18,465 nucleotides of DNA from assembly GCA_963934855.1 (NCBI GenBank), contig CAWWAC010000028.1, forward strand, positions 1-18,465. The letters are read 5' to 3'. Below are positions 7,446-16,229 of the stretch, piece by piece. Position numbers and translations under genes: made by a program. Under the pieces are notes generated by a model. That model worked only from the letters and a program-made list of their open reading frames with translations, was not told the DNA's origin and did no database searches. How positions within the stretch are numbered: the first letter of the stretch is position 1; each line of letters starts with the position of its first letter. This DNA is from MAG-120531 sp963934855 (lineage in GTDB: Bacteria > Bacteroidota > Bacteroidia > Flavobacteriales > Flavobacteriaceae).

Positions 7446-10001
7446 CTACGAAGTTTCTGAAGATTTTTCTGCTTTTTTAATAGATATATCTAATGTCTCT
7501 TCATTATTTCCTTTATAATCTAGTGAAATGGTGTCGCCAGATTCTAAATGTGCATTGACAATTTGTTCTGCCAAACTGTCTTCTATATACTTTTGAATAG
7601 CTCTTTTTAATGGCCTGGCACCAAATTGTTTATCAAAGCCTTTTTCTGCAATAAAATCTTTTGCTTTTTTGCTGAGTTTAAGTGTATAGCCAAGTTTTTC
7701 TATCCTATTAAATAATTTCTTGAGTTCAATGTCTATGATTAAATGGATGTCATCCATTTCAAGAGCATTAAAAATTACAATATCATCTATTCTATTTAAG
7801 AACTCTGGGGCAAATGCTTTTTTTAATGCATTTTCAATCACTCCTTTATTGTGCTTTTCAGACTGAGATTGCATAGAAGAAGTCCCAAAACCAACTCCTT
7901 GTCCAAAATCTTTTAACTGTCTAGAGCCAATGTTAGAAGTCATGATAATGATGGTGTTTCTAAAATCTATTTTACGTCCAAGACTGTCTGTTAAATAACC
8001 GTCGTCTAAGACTTGAAGCATCATATTAAAAACATCTGGGTGTGCTTTTTCTACCTCGTCTAACAAAATAACTGCATAAGGCTTTCTCCTGACTTTTTCT
8101 GTGAGTTGGCCACCTTCTTCATACCCTACATATCCTGGGGGAGAACCTATAAGCCTTGAGATAGCAAATTTCTCCATATACTCACTCATATCTATTCTAA
8201 TGAGTGATTCTTCAGAGTCAAAAAGCTCTTTTGCTAATACCTTGGCTAATTGAGTTTTTCCAACTCCAGTTTGGCCTAAAAAGATAAAAGATCCAATGGG
8301 CTTGTTAGGGTCTTTAAGACCTGCTCTATTTCTCTGAATGGCTTTGGCTACTTTGGCCACTGCCTCTGGTTGTCCAATAACTGCTGCTTTAATAATTTCA
8401 GGAAGCTGGGCCAACTTAGAACTCTCTGCTTGTGCTATTCTAGTAACGGGAATACCGCTCATCATAGACACTACATCTGCCACGTGGTCGTCTGTTACTA
8501 TTTCTTTGTGAAGTTTTGAGTCTTCATCCCATTGTTCTTGAGCTTCTTGAAGTGATTTTTCTATTTTTTTCTCATCATCTCTCAGTTTGGCAGCTTCTTC
8601 ATAGCGTTGTTTTTTCACTACGTTATTCTTCTCCTCCCTAACAGTTTCAAGTTGTTTTTCTAAGCTAACAATTTGTTTAGGAACATTCATATTGGTAATG
8701 TGAACCCTAGAGCCTACTTCGTCTAAAGCGTCTATGGCCTTGTCTGGTAGAAACCTATCAGTAATGTACCTGTCTGTTAAACTAACGCAAGCTTCTAAAG
8801 CTGCGTCAGTATAAGTAACATTGTGATGTTCTTCATATTTTGTCTTAATGTTTTGAAGAATTTCTAGTGTTTCAGAAACCGTGGTGGGTTCAACTATCAC
8901 TTTCTGGAATCTTCTTTCAAGGGCTCCGTCTTTCTCTATATACTGTCTGTATTCATCTAAAGTAGTGGCGCCAATACATTGAATTTCTCCTTTTGCTAGT
9001 GCGGGTTTAAACATATTAGATGCGTCTAAGCTTCCAGTAGCTCCTCCGGCACCAACAATGGTGTGAATTTCATCTATAAAAAGAATAATGTCGTCATTTT
9101 TTTCTAGCTCATTCATGACCGCTTTCATGCGCTCTTCAAATTGCCCTCTGTACTTAGTTCCTGCCACTAATGAAGCCAAGTCTAGGGTGACCACTCTTTT
9201 GTTAAATAAAACCCTAGAGACTTTCTTTTGGATAATTCTAAGTGCAAGTCCTTCTGCAATGGCACTTTTACCCACACCAGGTTCACCGATAAGTAAGGGA
9301 TTATTTTTCTTTCTACGGCTTAAAATTTGTGACACGCGTTCTATTTCTTTTTGTCTTCCAACAACGGGGTCTAGGCGGTTTTCCTCTGCCATTTGCGTAA
9401 GGTCTCTTCCAAAGTTATCTAAGACAGGTGTTTTAGATTTTTTACCTCCTTTATTGGCTGTAGTACCTGATCCAAAAGAAGCGGCATTGCCATCTTCAGG
9501 TTCTGGCTCACTAGAGAAAGAAGCCTCTGGCACATCTCTGGTGTAGTCATCATCTGAAGTAATCATAGATTTAAACTGCTCTTTTACACCATCGTAATCT
9601 ACCATCATTTTTTGTAACAACTTGGTGGTAGGGTCATTCTCATTTCTGAGAATACAAAGTAATAAATGTGCCGTATTAATAGCAGTACTTTGAAAAAGTT
9701 TGGCTTCTAAAAAAGTGGTTTTAAGTGCCCTTTCTGCCTGACGAGTCAGGTGAAGGTTCTTTTTGTCCTGCTGCATGAGGCTAGGGTTTGGATTGGCAGG
9801 ACTTAGAATTTCTACCTTTCTTCTCAGGTGTTCTAGATCTACTGAAAGGGCGTCTAAAATACTAATGGCTTTGCCACCACCGTCTCTTAGAAGTCCCAAC
9901 ATAAGGTGTTCTGTTCCAATGAAATCATGCCCTAATCTTAAGGCTTCCTCTTTGCTGTAAGCAATTACATCTTTTACTCTTGGTGAAAAATTATCGTCCA
10001 T
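7446..10001 (-). CDS. clpC: ATP-dependent Clp protease ATP-binding subunit ClpC
   Basis: ClpC is a hexameric AAA+ unfoldase that feeds proteins to the ClpP peptidase. The 851-residue protein has an N-terminal repeat domain (about 1-145), a linker rich in Glu, Ser and Gly (150-190), and AAA+ domain 1 with Walker A GEPGVGKS (239-246) and Walker B ILFIDEIHT (306-314). A middle region carries a UVR-like segment (KKQRYEEAAKLRDDEKKIEKSL, about 463-484), which distinguishes ClpC from ClpA/ClpB. AAA+ domain 2 has Walker A GQTGVGKT (576-583) and Walker B VILLDEVEKAH. Gln577 stands where most family members have Pro; this does not break the GxxxxGKT pattern. I chose the ATG at 10001 (MDDNFSPRVKDV, the usual flavobacterial start); an in-frame ATG at 10022 would add MSINKWF. 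It is transcribed alone, divergently from gyrA. The 234-255 base gap to gyrA shows no exact consensus promoter for either gene. Confidence 0.95.
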   Translation of the reverse strand: MDDNFSPRVKDVIAYSKEEALRLGHDFIGTEHLMLGLLRDGGGKAISILDALSVDLEHLRRKVEILSPANPNPSLMQQDKKNLHLTRQAERALKTTFLEAKLFQSTAINTAHLLLCILRNENDPTTKLLQKMMVDYDGVKEQFKSMITSDDDYTRDVPEASFSSEPEPEDGNAASFGSGTTANKGGKKSKTPVLDNFGRDLTQMAEENRLDPVVGRQKEIERVSQILSRRKKNNPLLIGEPGVGKSAIAEGLALRIIQKKVSRVLFNKRVVTLDLASLVAGTKYRGQFEERMKAVMNELEKNDDIILFIDEIHTIVGAGGATGSLDASNMFKPALAKGEIQCIGATTLDEYRQYIEKDGALERRFQKVIVEPTTVSETLEILQNIKTKYEEHHNVTYTDAALEACVSLTDRYITDRFLPDKAIDALDEVGSRVHITNMNVPKQIVSLEKQLETVREEKNNVVKKQRYEEAAKLRDDEKKIEKSLQEAQEQWDEDSKLHKEIVTDDHVADVVSMMSGIPVTRIAQAESSKLAQLPEIIKAAVIGQPEAVAKVAKAIQRNRAGLKDPNKPIGSFIFLGQTGVGKTQLAKVLAKELFDSEESLIRIDMSEYMEKFAISRLIGSPPGYVGYEEGGQLTEKVRRKPYAVILLDEVEKAHPDVFNMMLQVLDDGYLTDSLGRKIDFRNTIIIMTSNIGSRQLKDFGQGVGFGTSSMQSQSEKHNKGVIENALKKAFAPEFLNRIDDIVIFNALEMDDIHLIIDIELKKLFNRIEKLGYTLKLSKKAKDFIAEKGFDKQFGARPLKRAIQKYIEDSLAEQIVNAHLESGDTISLDYKGNNEETLDISIKKAEKSSETS

Positions 10002-10256
10002 AAACCATTTGTTTATACTCAAAAATACTAAATCTTAATGAGTCTTTTGCAAATACTATACCCATTTAATATAATATGACACAATTGACAAAAAAACCGT
10101 CTGTAATCAAAATACAGGCCTGCTATTTTATTGACTAATTAAAGCCATCCTCTTGTTGATAAATTATTGAATAAAGTGTTTATGAACCACCCAGAAAGAA
10201 CCCAAATTATGTATATTGGCTTGATTTTTTTAATGATTAATGAATAGTATTTTAAT

Positions 10257-12815
10257 ATGGCAGAAGGAGAAAAATTAATTCCCATTAATATAGACGATGA
10301 AATGAAGTCTGCCTACATAGATTATTCTATGTCGGTCATTGTGTCACGTGCCTTACCAGACGTTAGAGATGGTTTAAAGCCTGTGCACAGAAGAGTGCTT
10401 TTTGGTATGCATGAATTAGGAGTAAGAGCCACAGGTTCTCATAAGAAATCTGCAAGAATTGTAGGAGAAGTACTAGGTAAGTACCACCCTCATGGAGATA
10501 CCTCAGTGTATGACGCCATGGTACGTATGGCTCAGGAATGGAGTTTGAGGTATATGTTAGTAGACGGCCAAGGTAACTTTGGTTCTATAGATGGAGATAG
10601 CCCTGCAGCTATGCGATATACGGAAGCTCGTATGCGTAAAATTGCAGATGACATGCTTATAGATATAGACAAAGACACTGTAGATCACCAATTAAACTTT
10701 GACGATTCATTAGAAGAGCCCACTGTACTTCCCACAAGAATCCCCGGTTTGTTAGTCAATGGAGCCTCTGGTATTGCTGTGGGTATGGCCACTAATATGC
10801 CCCCTCACAACCTTTCAGAGGTGGTAGACGGAACCATTGCATATATTGAGAATAATGATATAGAAATAGAGGAACTTATCACACATATTAAAGCGCCAGA
10901 CTTTCCCACTGGAGGTATTATTTACGGCTATGAAGGTGTAAAAGAAGCATTTCATACTGGCAGAGGTAGGGTAGTAGTAAGAGCCAAGGCCATCATTGAA
11001 GAAGTGCAAGGGAGAGAGTGTATTATTGTATCTGAAATTCCTTATCAAGTCAATAAGGCAGAGATGATCAAAAAGACGGCAGATCTTGTCAATGAGAAGA
11101 AAATTGAGGGAATTGCCACTATTAGAGATGAGTCTGATAGAAATGGAATGCGCATAGTATATATATTAAAAAGAGACGCCATTCCAAATATTGTTTTAAA
11201 TACATTATATAAATATACCGCACTTCAGTCTTCATTTAGCGTGAATAACATTGCACTTGTAAACGGAAGACCACAGCAGCTTAATGTAAAGGAAATGATC
11301 CATTATTTTGTGGAGCACAGGCATGAGGTAGTAGTTAGAAGAACTAAATTTGAATTAAGGAAAGCCGAAGAGCGGGCTCATATTTTAGAGGGCCTTATTA
11401 TAGCTTCAGATAATATAGACGAGGTTATTAAGATTATTAGAGCATCTTCTAGCCCAGATGAGGCTCGTGAGGCGCTCATGGAGCGCTTTAAGCTAAGTGA
11501 AATTCAAGCCAAGGCCATTGTAGAAATGCGTTTGCGCCAATTAACAGGTCTAGAACAAGACAAGTTAAGAACAGAATACAATGACATTATATCTACCATT
11601 TCAGATCTAAAAGACATTCTTGATAAAAAAGATCGTAGAATGGAAATTATTAAGGAAGAGCTTTTAGAAGTAAAGCAAAAGTATGGGGATGAGCGTCGTT
11701 CAGAAATTAACTACGCAGGCGGGAACCTTAGCATTGAAGATATGATTCCTGATGAGCAGGTGGTGATAACTATTTCTCATGCAGGATATATTAAGAGAAC
11801 ATCACTTTCTGAATATAAAACTCAGAACCGAGGTGGCGTTGGACAAAAGGCCTCTGCTACCAGAAATGAAGATTTCTTAGAACACTTATTTGTAGGGACT
11901 AACCACCAATATATGTTGTTCTTTACCCAAAGTGGTAAGTGTTTCTGGATGCGTGTTTACGAAATTCCCGAAGGAAGTAAGACCTCTAAAGGGAGGGCCA
12001 TTCAAAACCTGATAAATATTACTCAGGAAGACAAGGTAAAAGCATTTATATGTACAGAAGATCTAAAAGATGAAGCTTATGTGAATAGCCACTATGTTAT
12101 TATGGCTACTAAAAAAGGTATTGTTAAAAAGACCACTTTAGAGCAGTATTCTAGACCCAGAACCAATGGTATTAACGCAATTGGAGTGAGGGAAGGAGAT
12201 GAGCTTTTAGAAGCTAAGCTAACCACAGGATCCAGTCAAGTATTTTTAGGTCTAAAATCTGGTAAAGCTATTAGATTTGAGGAGAGTAAAACGAGACCTA
12301 TGGGTAGAGGTGCTTCAGGGGTAAGAGGGGTTACTTTGGCAGACGAGTCAGATGAAGTTATAGGGATGGTTACCGTTCACAATGAGGAAGAACATATTTT
12401 AGTGGTTTCAGAAAAAGGGTATGGAAAACGCTCTTCAATGGAAGATTACAGGGTGACTAATAGAGGTGGAAAAGGAGTTAAAACCATTTCTATCACTGAG
12501 AAAACAGGGGGCCTTGTAGCTATAAAGAACGTGACTGATTCAGATGATTTAATGATTATAAATAAATCTGGTATTGCCATTAGATTAGGAGTTGAAGATT
12601 TACGTGTGATGGGTAGAGCTACCCAGGGTGTTAAGCTCATTAACATTAGAGAAAATGACTCTATAGCAGCAGTTGCTAAGGTGGTAAAAGAAGAGGAGAC
12701 AGCACTAGATTCAGATGATGCTTTATTAGACACTTCCTTGATCCACCCTACCCCAAATACAGAATCTAAAGCAAATTCTATAGAAAATGAAGGAGAAGAA
12801 GAGACTGAATCTTAA
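10257..12815 (+). CDS. gyrA: DNA gyrase subunit A
   Basis: GyrA is the breaking-rejoining subunit of DNA gyrase and works with GyrB (not in this window) to introduce negative supercoils. The 852-residue protein has the winged-helix/tower region with PVHRRVLFGMHELG, the motif KYHPHGDTSVYDAM, and the catalytic tyrosine Tyr121 in AAMRYTEAR. Quinolone-determining positions are Thr82 and Asp86, where E. coli has Ser83 and Asp87. A coiled-coil stretch follows (about 430-475). The C-terminal beta-pinwheel starts near 500 with a divergent GyrA box, QNRGGVG (523-529). A second similar motif, TNRGGKG, is at 734-740. The GyrA box and the acidic tail (about 810-852, rich in Glu, Asp, Ser and Asn) support gyrase rather than ParC. 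The gene is divergent from clpC and only 47 bases ahead of the TPR gene, so both are probably read together. Confidence 0.96.
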   Translation: MAEGEKLIPINIDDEMKSAYIDYSMSVIVSRALPDVRDGLKPVHRRVLFGMHELGVRATGSHKKSARIVGEVLGKYHPHGDTSVYDAMVRMAQEWSLRYMLVDGQGNFGSIDGDSPAAMRYTEARMRKIADDMLIDIDKDTVDHQLNFDDSLEEPTVLPTRIPGLLVNGASGIAVGMATNMPPHNLSEVVDGTIAYIENNDIEIEELITHIKAPDFPTGGIIYGYEGVKEAFHTGRGRVVVRAKAIIEEVQGRECIIVSEIPYQVNKAEMIKKTADLVNEKKIEGIATIRDESDRNGMRIVYILKRDAIPNIVLNTLYKYTALQSSFSVNNIALVNGRPQQLNVKEMIHYFVEHRHEVVVRRTKFELRKAEERAHILEGLIIASDNIDEVIKIIRASSSPDEAREALMERFKLSEIQAKAIVEMRLRQLTGLEQDKLRTEYNDIISTISDLKDILDKKDRRMEIIKEELLEVKQKYGDERRSEINYAGGNLSIEDMIPDEQVVITISHAGYIKRTSLSEYKTQNRGGVGQKASATRNEDFLEHLFVGTNHQYMLFFTQSGKCFWMRVYEIPEGSKTSKGRAIQNLINITQEDKVKAFICTEDLKDEAYVNSHYVIMATKKGIVKKTTLEQYSRPRTNGINAIGVREGDELLEAKLTTGSSQVFLGLKSGKAIRFEESKTRPMGRGASGVRGVTLADESDEVIGMVTVHNEEEHILVVSEKGYGKRSSMEDYRVTNRGGKGVKTISITEKTGGLVAIKNVTDSDDLMIINKSGIAIRLGVEDLRVMGRATQGVKLINIRENDSIAAVAKVVKEEETALDSDDALLDTSLIHPTPNTESKANSIENEGEEETES

Positions 12816-12862
12816 AAATGATTATTTTTACGCCCTTATTATAAAAACATAACAAATATAAA

Positions 12863-14125
12863 ATGAAAAACACTTTTTTATTTCTAATTGCTGTGGGAAT
12901 TACAACAGTTAGTTTTGCTCAAAAAGATGAGATTAAAGCGGCCACTAAAGCACTTAAATCTAATGATGCTCCTGCAATATTATCTGCTTTAGAGGGAGCT
13001 GCAGCTATTATTGACAGTGCAGAGGACAAGTATGTGGGTCAGTATTATTTTTTACAAGGAGAAGCTTATGGTATACAAGCAAAAGCAGGTGATTTTACCG
13101 CTTATGACAAAGCTGCTACTGCTTATAAGAAAGTGGTAGCAAATGAGTTAGCTTCTGGTAAATCTAAGTACACTACAGATATTAATCAGAAATTTGTAGC
13201 CATGACCTCAGACATTGTAAATGCAGCAGTTCAAGACAACAATGATGAGAAGTACAAAGATGCAGCAGAAAAATTATTTTTAGGCTATACCATGAGCCCA
13301 CAAGACACTGTATTTCTTTATTATGCAGCTAGTAGTGCTGTTAATGGAAATGAGTATGAGCTGTCTTTAAAGTATTACAATATGCTTAAAGATTTAGATT
13401 TTGATGGTTCTGAGATGAAATACTCAGCAGTAAACAAAGAAACAGGTGAGCGCGAAGAAATGCAAGAAGTGCAACGTAACTTAATGGTGAAGTCTGGTGC
13501 TTATGAAGATTCTAAAGACGAGCGTACTCCCTCTAGAAATAGTGAGGTTATTAAGAATATTGCTCTTATTTACACCCAATTAGGTGAGGATATTAAAGCA
13601 ATGGAAGCTTATAAAGAAGCCAGATTAAAAAATCCAAAAGATGTGAGTCTTATTTTAAATCAAGCTAATCTTTATTTTAAACAAGGCGACAAAGACACTT
13701 TTAAATCACTGATGAATGAAGCTACAGAAATAGATCCTACCGATCCGGATTTGTTCTACAACATAGGTGTAATTAATATGGAGCAAGGGAATTCAGAAGA
13801 GGCTAGAGCAGCATATTTAAAAGCAGTTGAACTATCTCCTACTTATATTAATGCTTATTTAAACCTTTCTACTTCTTTTGTAAATGAGGGAAATAACCTT
13901 ATTGATGAGATGAATAAGCTAGGAAACTCTAAGAAAGATATTGCACGTTATGACGTTCTTAAAGCACAAAAGCAAAATTTCTTTGAGCAAGCTGCTGCAA
14001 CCTTAGAATCAGGTTTGATTGCTAATGATGTTAATTTAGATCTATTAGGTCAATTAAAAAATATATATGGTGCCATTGGTGACAATGAAAACTATTTGAG
14101 AGTAAAGAAACTACTAGAGGAGTAG
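12863..14125 (+). CDS. Exported tetratricopeptide-repeat protein
   Basis: This is a 420-residue protein of unknown specific role. It begins with a Sec signal peptide (MKNTFLFLIAVGITTVSFA, probable cleavage after Ala19), so it should be periplasmic or attached to the cell surface. No lipobox Cys is seen. Helical TPR-like repeats are clearest at about 227-260 (IALIYTQLGEDIKAMEAYKEA), 261-293 (ILNQANLYFKQGDKDTFKSL) and 294-328 (LFYNIGVINMEQGNSEEARA), followed by a fourth degenerate repeat. The N-terminal half is also Ala- and Lys-rich helix pairs, probably divergent repeats. TPR domains hold proteins together, so a scaffold role is likely, but no partner can be named. It lies 47 bases after gyrA and ends in a strong terminator, so it is the last gene of that unit. 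The ATG at 12863 is fixed by the signal peptide. Confidence 0.85.
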   Translation: MKNTFLFLIAVGITTVSFAQKDEIKAATKALKSNDAPAILSALEGAAAIIDSAEDKYVGQYYFLQGEAYGIQAKAGDFTAYDKAATAYKKVVANELASGKSKYTTDINQKFVAMTSDIVNAAVQDNNDEKYKDAAEKLFLGYTMSPQDTVFLYYAASSAVNGNEYELSLKYYNMLKDLDFDGSEMKYSAVNKETGEREEMQEVQRNLMVKSGAYEDSKDERTPSRNSEVIKNIALIYTQLGEDIKAMEAYKEARLKNPKDVSLILNQANLYFKQGDKDTFKSLMNEATEIDPTDPDLFYNIGVINMEQGNSEEARAAYLKAVELSPTYINAYLNLSTSFVNEGNNLIDEMNKLGNSKKDIARYDVLKAQKQNFFEQAAATLESGLIANDVNLDLLGQLKNIYGAIGDNENYLRVKKLLEE

Positions 14126-14147
14126 TAATAAACACTTTTTAATCTTT

Positions 14148-14174
14148 AAAAGCCACCTTATAGGTGGCTTTTTT
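14148..14174. terminator. Bidirectional terminator between convergent genes
   Basis: AGCCACCT (14151-14158), loop TAT, AGGTGGCT (14162-14169) form a perfect 8-bp stem, flanked by AAA on the left and a T run on the right. It follows the TPR gene stop by about 25 bases. It also lies directly after the stop of the convergent NlpC/P60 gene at 14177, and the A run on the plus strand gives a shorter T tract on the minus strand. One hairpin therefore probably serves both units. Confidence 0.9.
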
Positions 14175-14176
14175 AT

Positions 14177-14923
14177 TTATATAATTTTCTTTATCACTCT
14201 CAGATTGTGTGAGTAATGATTAGTTTGTGAGTTAAAAATACCTGTGTGATCAATACGGTCTATTCTCACCTGACCATAGCAGTGAATAATGTGATGGTCT
14301 GGTAATATAATTCCTACATGGTCTATAATACCTTCAGAATTGTCAAAAAAAGCCAAATCTCCTAGCTCTGATTCTTCAATAAAACTAAGAGGCTCTCCTT
14401 GTTTAGATTGTTCAAGTGCTGTTCTAGCAAGCTTAAAGCCATTAAGTCTATAACTCATTTGGCTCAGTCCTGTAGCGTCTATGCCAAAGGGTATATTGCC
14501 TCCTTTTAAAAAAGGGGCATTTAAATACAATAAAGCACTGTTTACAACGCCTAATTTTGAGTTTTCAGCAGTAGTTTGCCCTTCAAAGACGTGCCCTAAC
14601 AACGCAGATTGTTGGTTTTGTGCGCCCAATAATACAGGCATTAATGTTTTAGAAGCAGTCTGAATAAAGCCAGTGAGCTCTTGACAATAAGTGGGTATCT
14701 CAAATTGAATTTTTTCATATTGAGATTCAGATATTTCTTGCACCTGAAGTTTTTGAACCCAACCCTCTACTTGGTCATAGGCCAGCCTTATTTTAAACCA
14801 AAATTTTCTTTGGTCAATAATTTTAAAAGATTCTCCGTAGAAGGCCATTGTAATCAGGCCACTTTCTTGCTCAGGAGATAGCTTTACAGCTATATTACTC
14901 AATAGTGAAATACCAAATTGCAT
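14177..14923 (-). CDS. NlpC/P60-family protein lacking the catalytic cysteine
   Basis: This 248-residue protein has the layout of C40 (YkfC-like) cell-wall peptidases: an N-terminal SH3b-like part (about 1-60, with FYGESFKIIDQRKFWFKIRLAYDQVEGWVQ), a spacer, and a C-terminal NlpC/P60 domain (about 120-248). The catalytic block normally reads G-I-D-C-S-G. Here it is GIDATGLSQ, with Ala150 (codon GCT) in place of the nucleophilic Cys. The His of DHVGI (His202) and the polar third position (His214 in IIHCYG) remain. Family members often have Y-L-W-G-G before this block; here it is FLKGG. The rest, including SFIEESELGDLAFFDN and VRIDRIDHTGIFN, is well preserved, so the fold is probably kept while peptidase activity is probably lost. 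No signal peptide is seen. It starts 3 bases after the thiolase gene stop and should be co-transcribed with it. Confidence 0.85.
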   Translation of the reverse strand: MQFGISLLSNIAVKLSPEQESGLITMAFYGESFKIIDQRKFWFKIRLAYDQVEGWVQKLQVQEISESQYEKIQFEIPTYCQELTGFIQTASKTLMPVLLGAQNQQSALLGHVFEGQTTAENSKLGVVNSALLYLNAPFLKGGNIPFGIDATGLSQMSYRLNGFKLARTALEQSKQGEPLSFIEESELGDLAFFDNSEGIIDHVGIILPDHHIIHCYGQVRIDRIDHTGIFNSQTNHYSHNLRVIKKII

Positions 14924-14926
14924 GGA

Positions 14927-16111
14927 TTAGGCGTCTAGATTATTTTCAATAATTAGAGCAGAAGCGCCTCCGCCACCATTACAAATGGCTGCTGCGCCAT
15001 AGCGCGCTTTCTCTTGTTTTAGTATATGAAGGAGGGTTACTACAATTCTAGCTCCTGAACACCCTAATGGGTGTCCAAGTGATACGGCGCCACCGTTAAT
15101 ATTTACTTGACTCTCTGGGATCCCTAAAATTTTCATATTGGCTAAACCTACCACGGAAAAAGCTTCATTAAATTCAAAAAAGTTGATATCTGTTTGGCTA
15201 AGTCCAGCTTTTTCTAGCGCTTTTGGAAGGGCTTTTGAAGGCGCAGTAGTGAACCATTTTGGTTCCTGGGCTGCATCGGCATAACCTCTAATAGTTGCCA
15301 ATACTTTTAAACCCATTGATTTGGCTTTTTCTGCACTCATTAAAATGACTGCTGCAGCACCATCATTGATGGTAGAGGCATTGGCTGCTGTTACAGTTCC
15401 ATCTTTTGTAAAGGCGGCTCTTAATTGGGGTATCTTTTCTATAAATACATTGCTGTATTCTTCATCTTTTTTACATATGATAGGATCACCTTTTCTTTGA
15501 GGAATGGACACTGGAATAATTTCTTCTATAAATTTACCAGCATTCCAAGCGTCTTTAGAACGTTTGTATGAGTTTATAGCATAGTTGTCTTGTTCTTCTC
15601 TAGTAAAATCATAAGCTAAGGCACACTGGTCTGCAAAAACACCCATGGCTATTTGGTCATATGCGTCTAGAAGACCGTCTTTTTGCATAGCATCTTCTAG
15701 GGTAGCAGCACCAAATTTTTGTCCATTTCTCATATGAACTAAATGGGGAGCTAAGCTCATATTTTCCATACCACCAGCTATAATAACATCACAATCTCCT
15801 AGGGCTATTGATTGCGCAGCTTGCATAATAGTTTTCATGCCAGAGGCACATACCTTATTAATAGTGGTGCAAGGAACTGTATGAGGAATTCCTGCTCTAA
15901 GAGCAGCTTGCCTGGCAGGTGCTTGTCCATTACCAGCTTGAATGACGTTTCCCATTAACACTTCTTCTACTTCTGAGGGGTCTAATTGAATTTTGTCTAA
16001 GGCACCTTTTATAGCAATAGCACCTAATTCAGGCGCAGGAATTTGTGATAAAGCACCCATAAAACTTCCTATGGGTGTTCTTACTGCAGAAACAATGACT
16101 ACTTCTTTCAT
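14927..16111 (-). CDS. Acetyl-CoA C-acyltransferase (thiolase)
   Basis: Thiolases condense two acyl-CoA molecules or cleave 3-ketoacyl-CoA. This 394-residue protein has the length and motifs of the biosynthetic type (acetoacetyl-CoA thiolase, like AtoB/PhaA). The N-terminus is VVIVSAVRTPIGSFMGAL. The acyl-accepting cysteine is Cys88 in NKVCASGMK, followed by AGGMENMS. The NEAF motif lies in FFEFNEAFSV, the catalytic His347 in GGAVSLGHPLGCSGAR, and the second cysteine Cys377 in CNGGGGASA. All active-site residues are present. From sequence alone I cannot separate a role in acetoacetyl-CoA formation from one in fatty-acid or ketone-body breakdown; no other beta-oxidation gene is near. It is the first gene of a two-gene unit with the NlpC/P60-like gene, and divergent from the HD-phosphodiesterase gene. 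Confidence 0.93.
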   Translation of the reverse strand: MKEVVIVSAVRTPIGSFMGALSQIPAPELGAIAIKGALDKIQLDPSEVEEVLMGNVIQAGNGQAPARQAALRAGIPHTVPCTTINKVCASGMKTIMQAAQSIALGDCDVIIAGGMENMSLAPHLVHMRNGQKFGAATLEDAMQKDGLLDAYDQIAMGVFADQCALAYDFTREEQDNYAINSYKRSKDAWNAGKFIEEIIPVSIPQRKGDPIICKKDEEYSNVFIEKIPQLRAAFTKDGTVTAANASTINDGAAAVILMSAEKAKSMGLKVLATIRGYADAAQEPKWFTTAPSKALPKALEKAGLSQTDINFFEFNEAFSVVGLANMKILGIPESQVNINGGAVSLGHPLGCSGARIVVTLLHILKQEKARYGAAAICNGGGGASALIIENNLDA

Positions 16112-16131
16112 ATATGCTTATATTATTCCTT

Positions 16132-16139
16132 CAAAAATA
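16132..16139 (-). promoter_or_regulatory. Possible -7 promoter element of the thiolase gene
   Basis: TATTTTTG on the minus strand fits TAnnTTTG, 20 bases before the ATG at 16111. No TTG is found at the usual 17-23 base distance (a TTTTG lies only 13 bases upstream), so this is a partial match. Confidence 0.35.
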
Positions 16140-16206
16140 CTAAATTTAGATTCAAAAGGGACGCTGCAGAGAAAACTAAAATGAACGCTGTCTCCTTTTA
16201 TTTTTC

Positions 16207-16214
16207 TAATTTTG
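16207..16214 (+). promoter_or_regulatory. Possible -7 promoter element of the HD-phosphodiesterase gene
   Basis: TAATTTTG fits TAnnTTTG and ends 15 bases before the ATG at 16230. No matching upstream TTG is seen at the expected spacing, so the assignment is tentative. Confidence 0.35.
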
Positions 16215-16229
16215 AATTAAAGCTTTACT

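Noticed and set aside
9088..9546. Long plus-strand open frame opposite clpC (152 codons)
   Set aside because: It is the antisense shadow of well-conserved ClpC coding sequence, with Ser/Leu-rich composition, no promoter and no recognisable domain.
10023..10256. Promoters for clpC and gyrA in their shared gap
   Set aside because: Only inexact matches were found (AGTATTTG on the minus strand after a 24-base spacer; TATATTGG on the plus strand). Neither meets the consensus.
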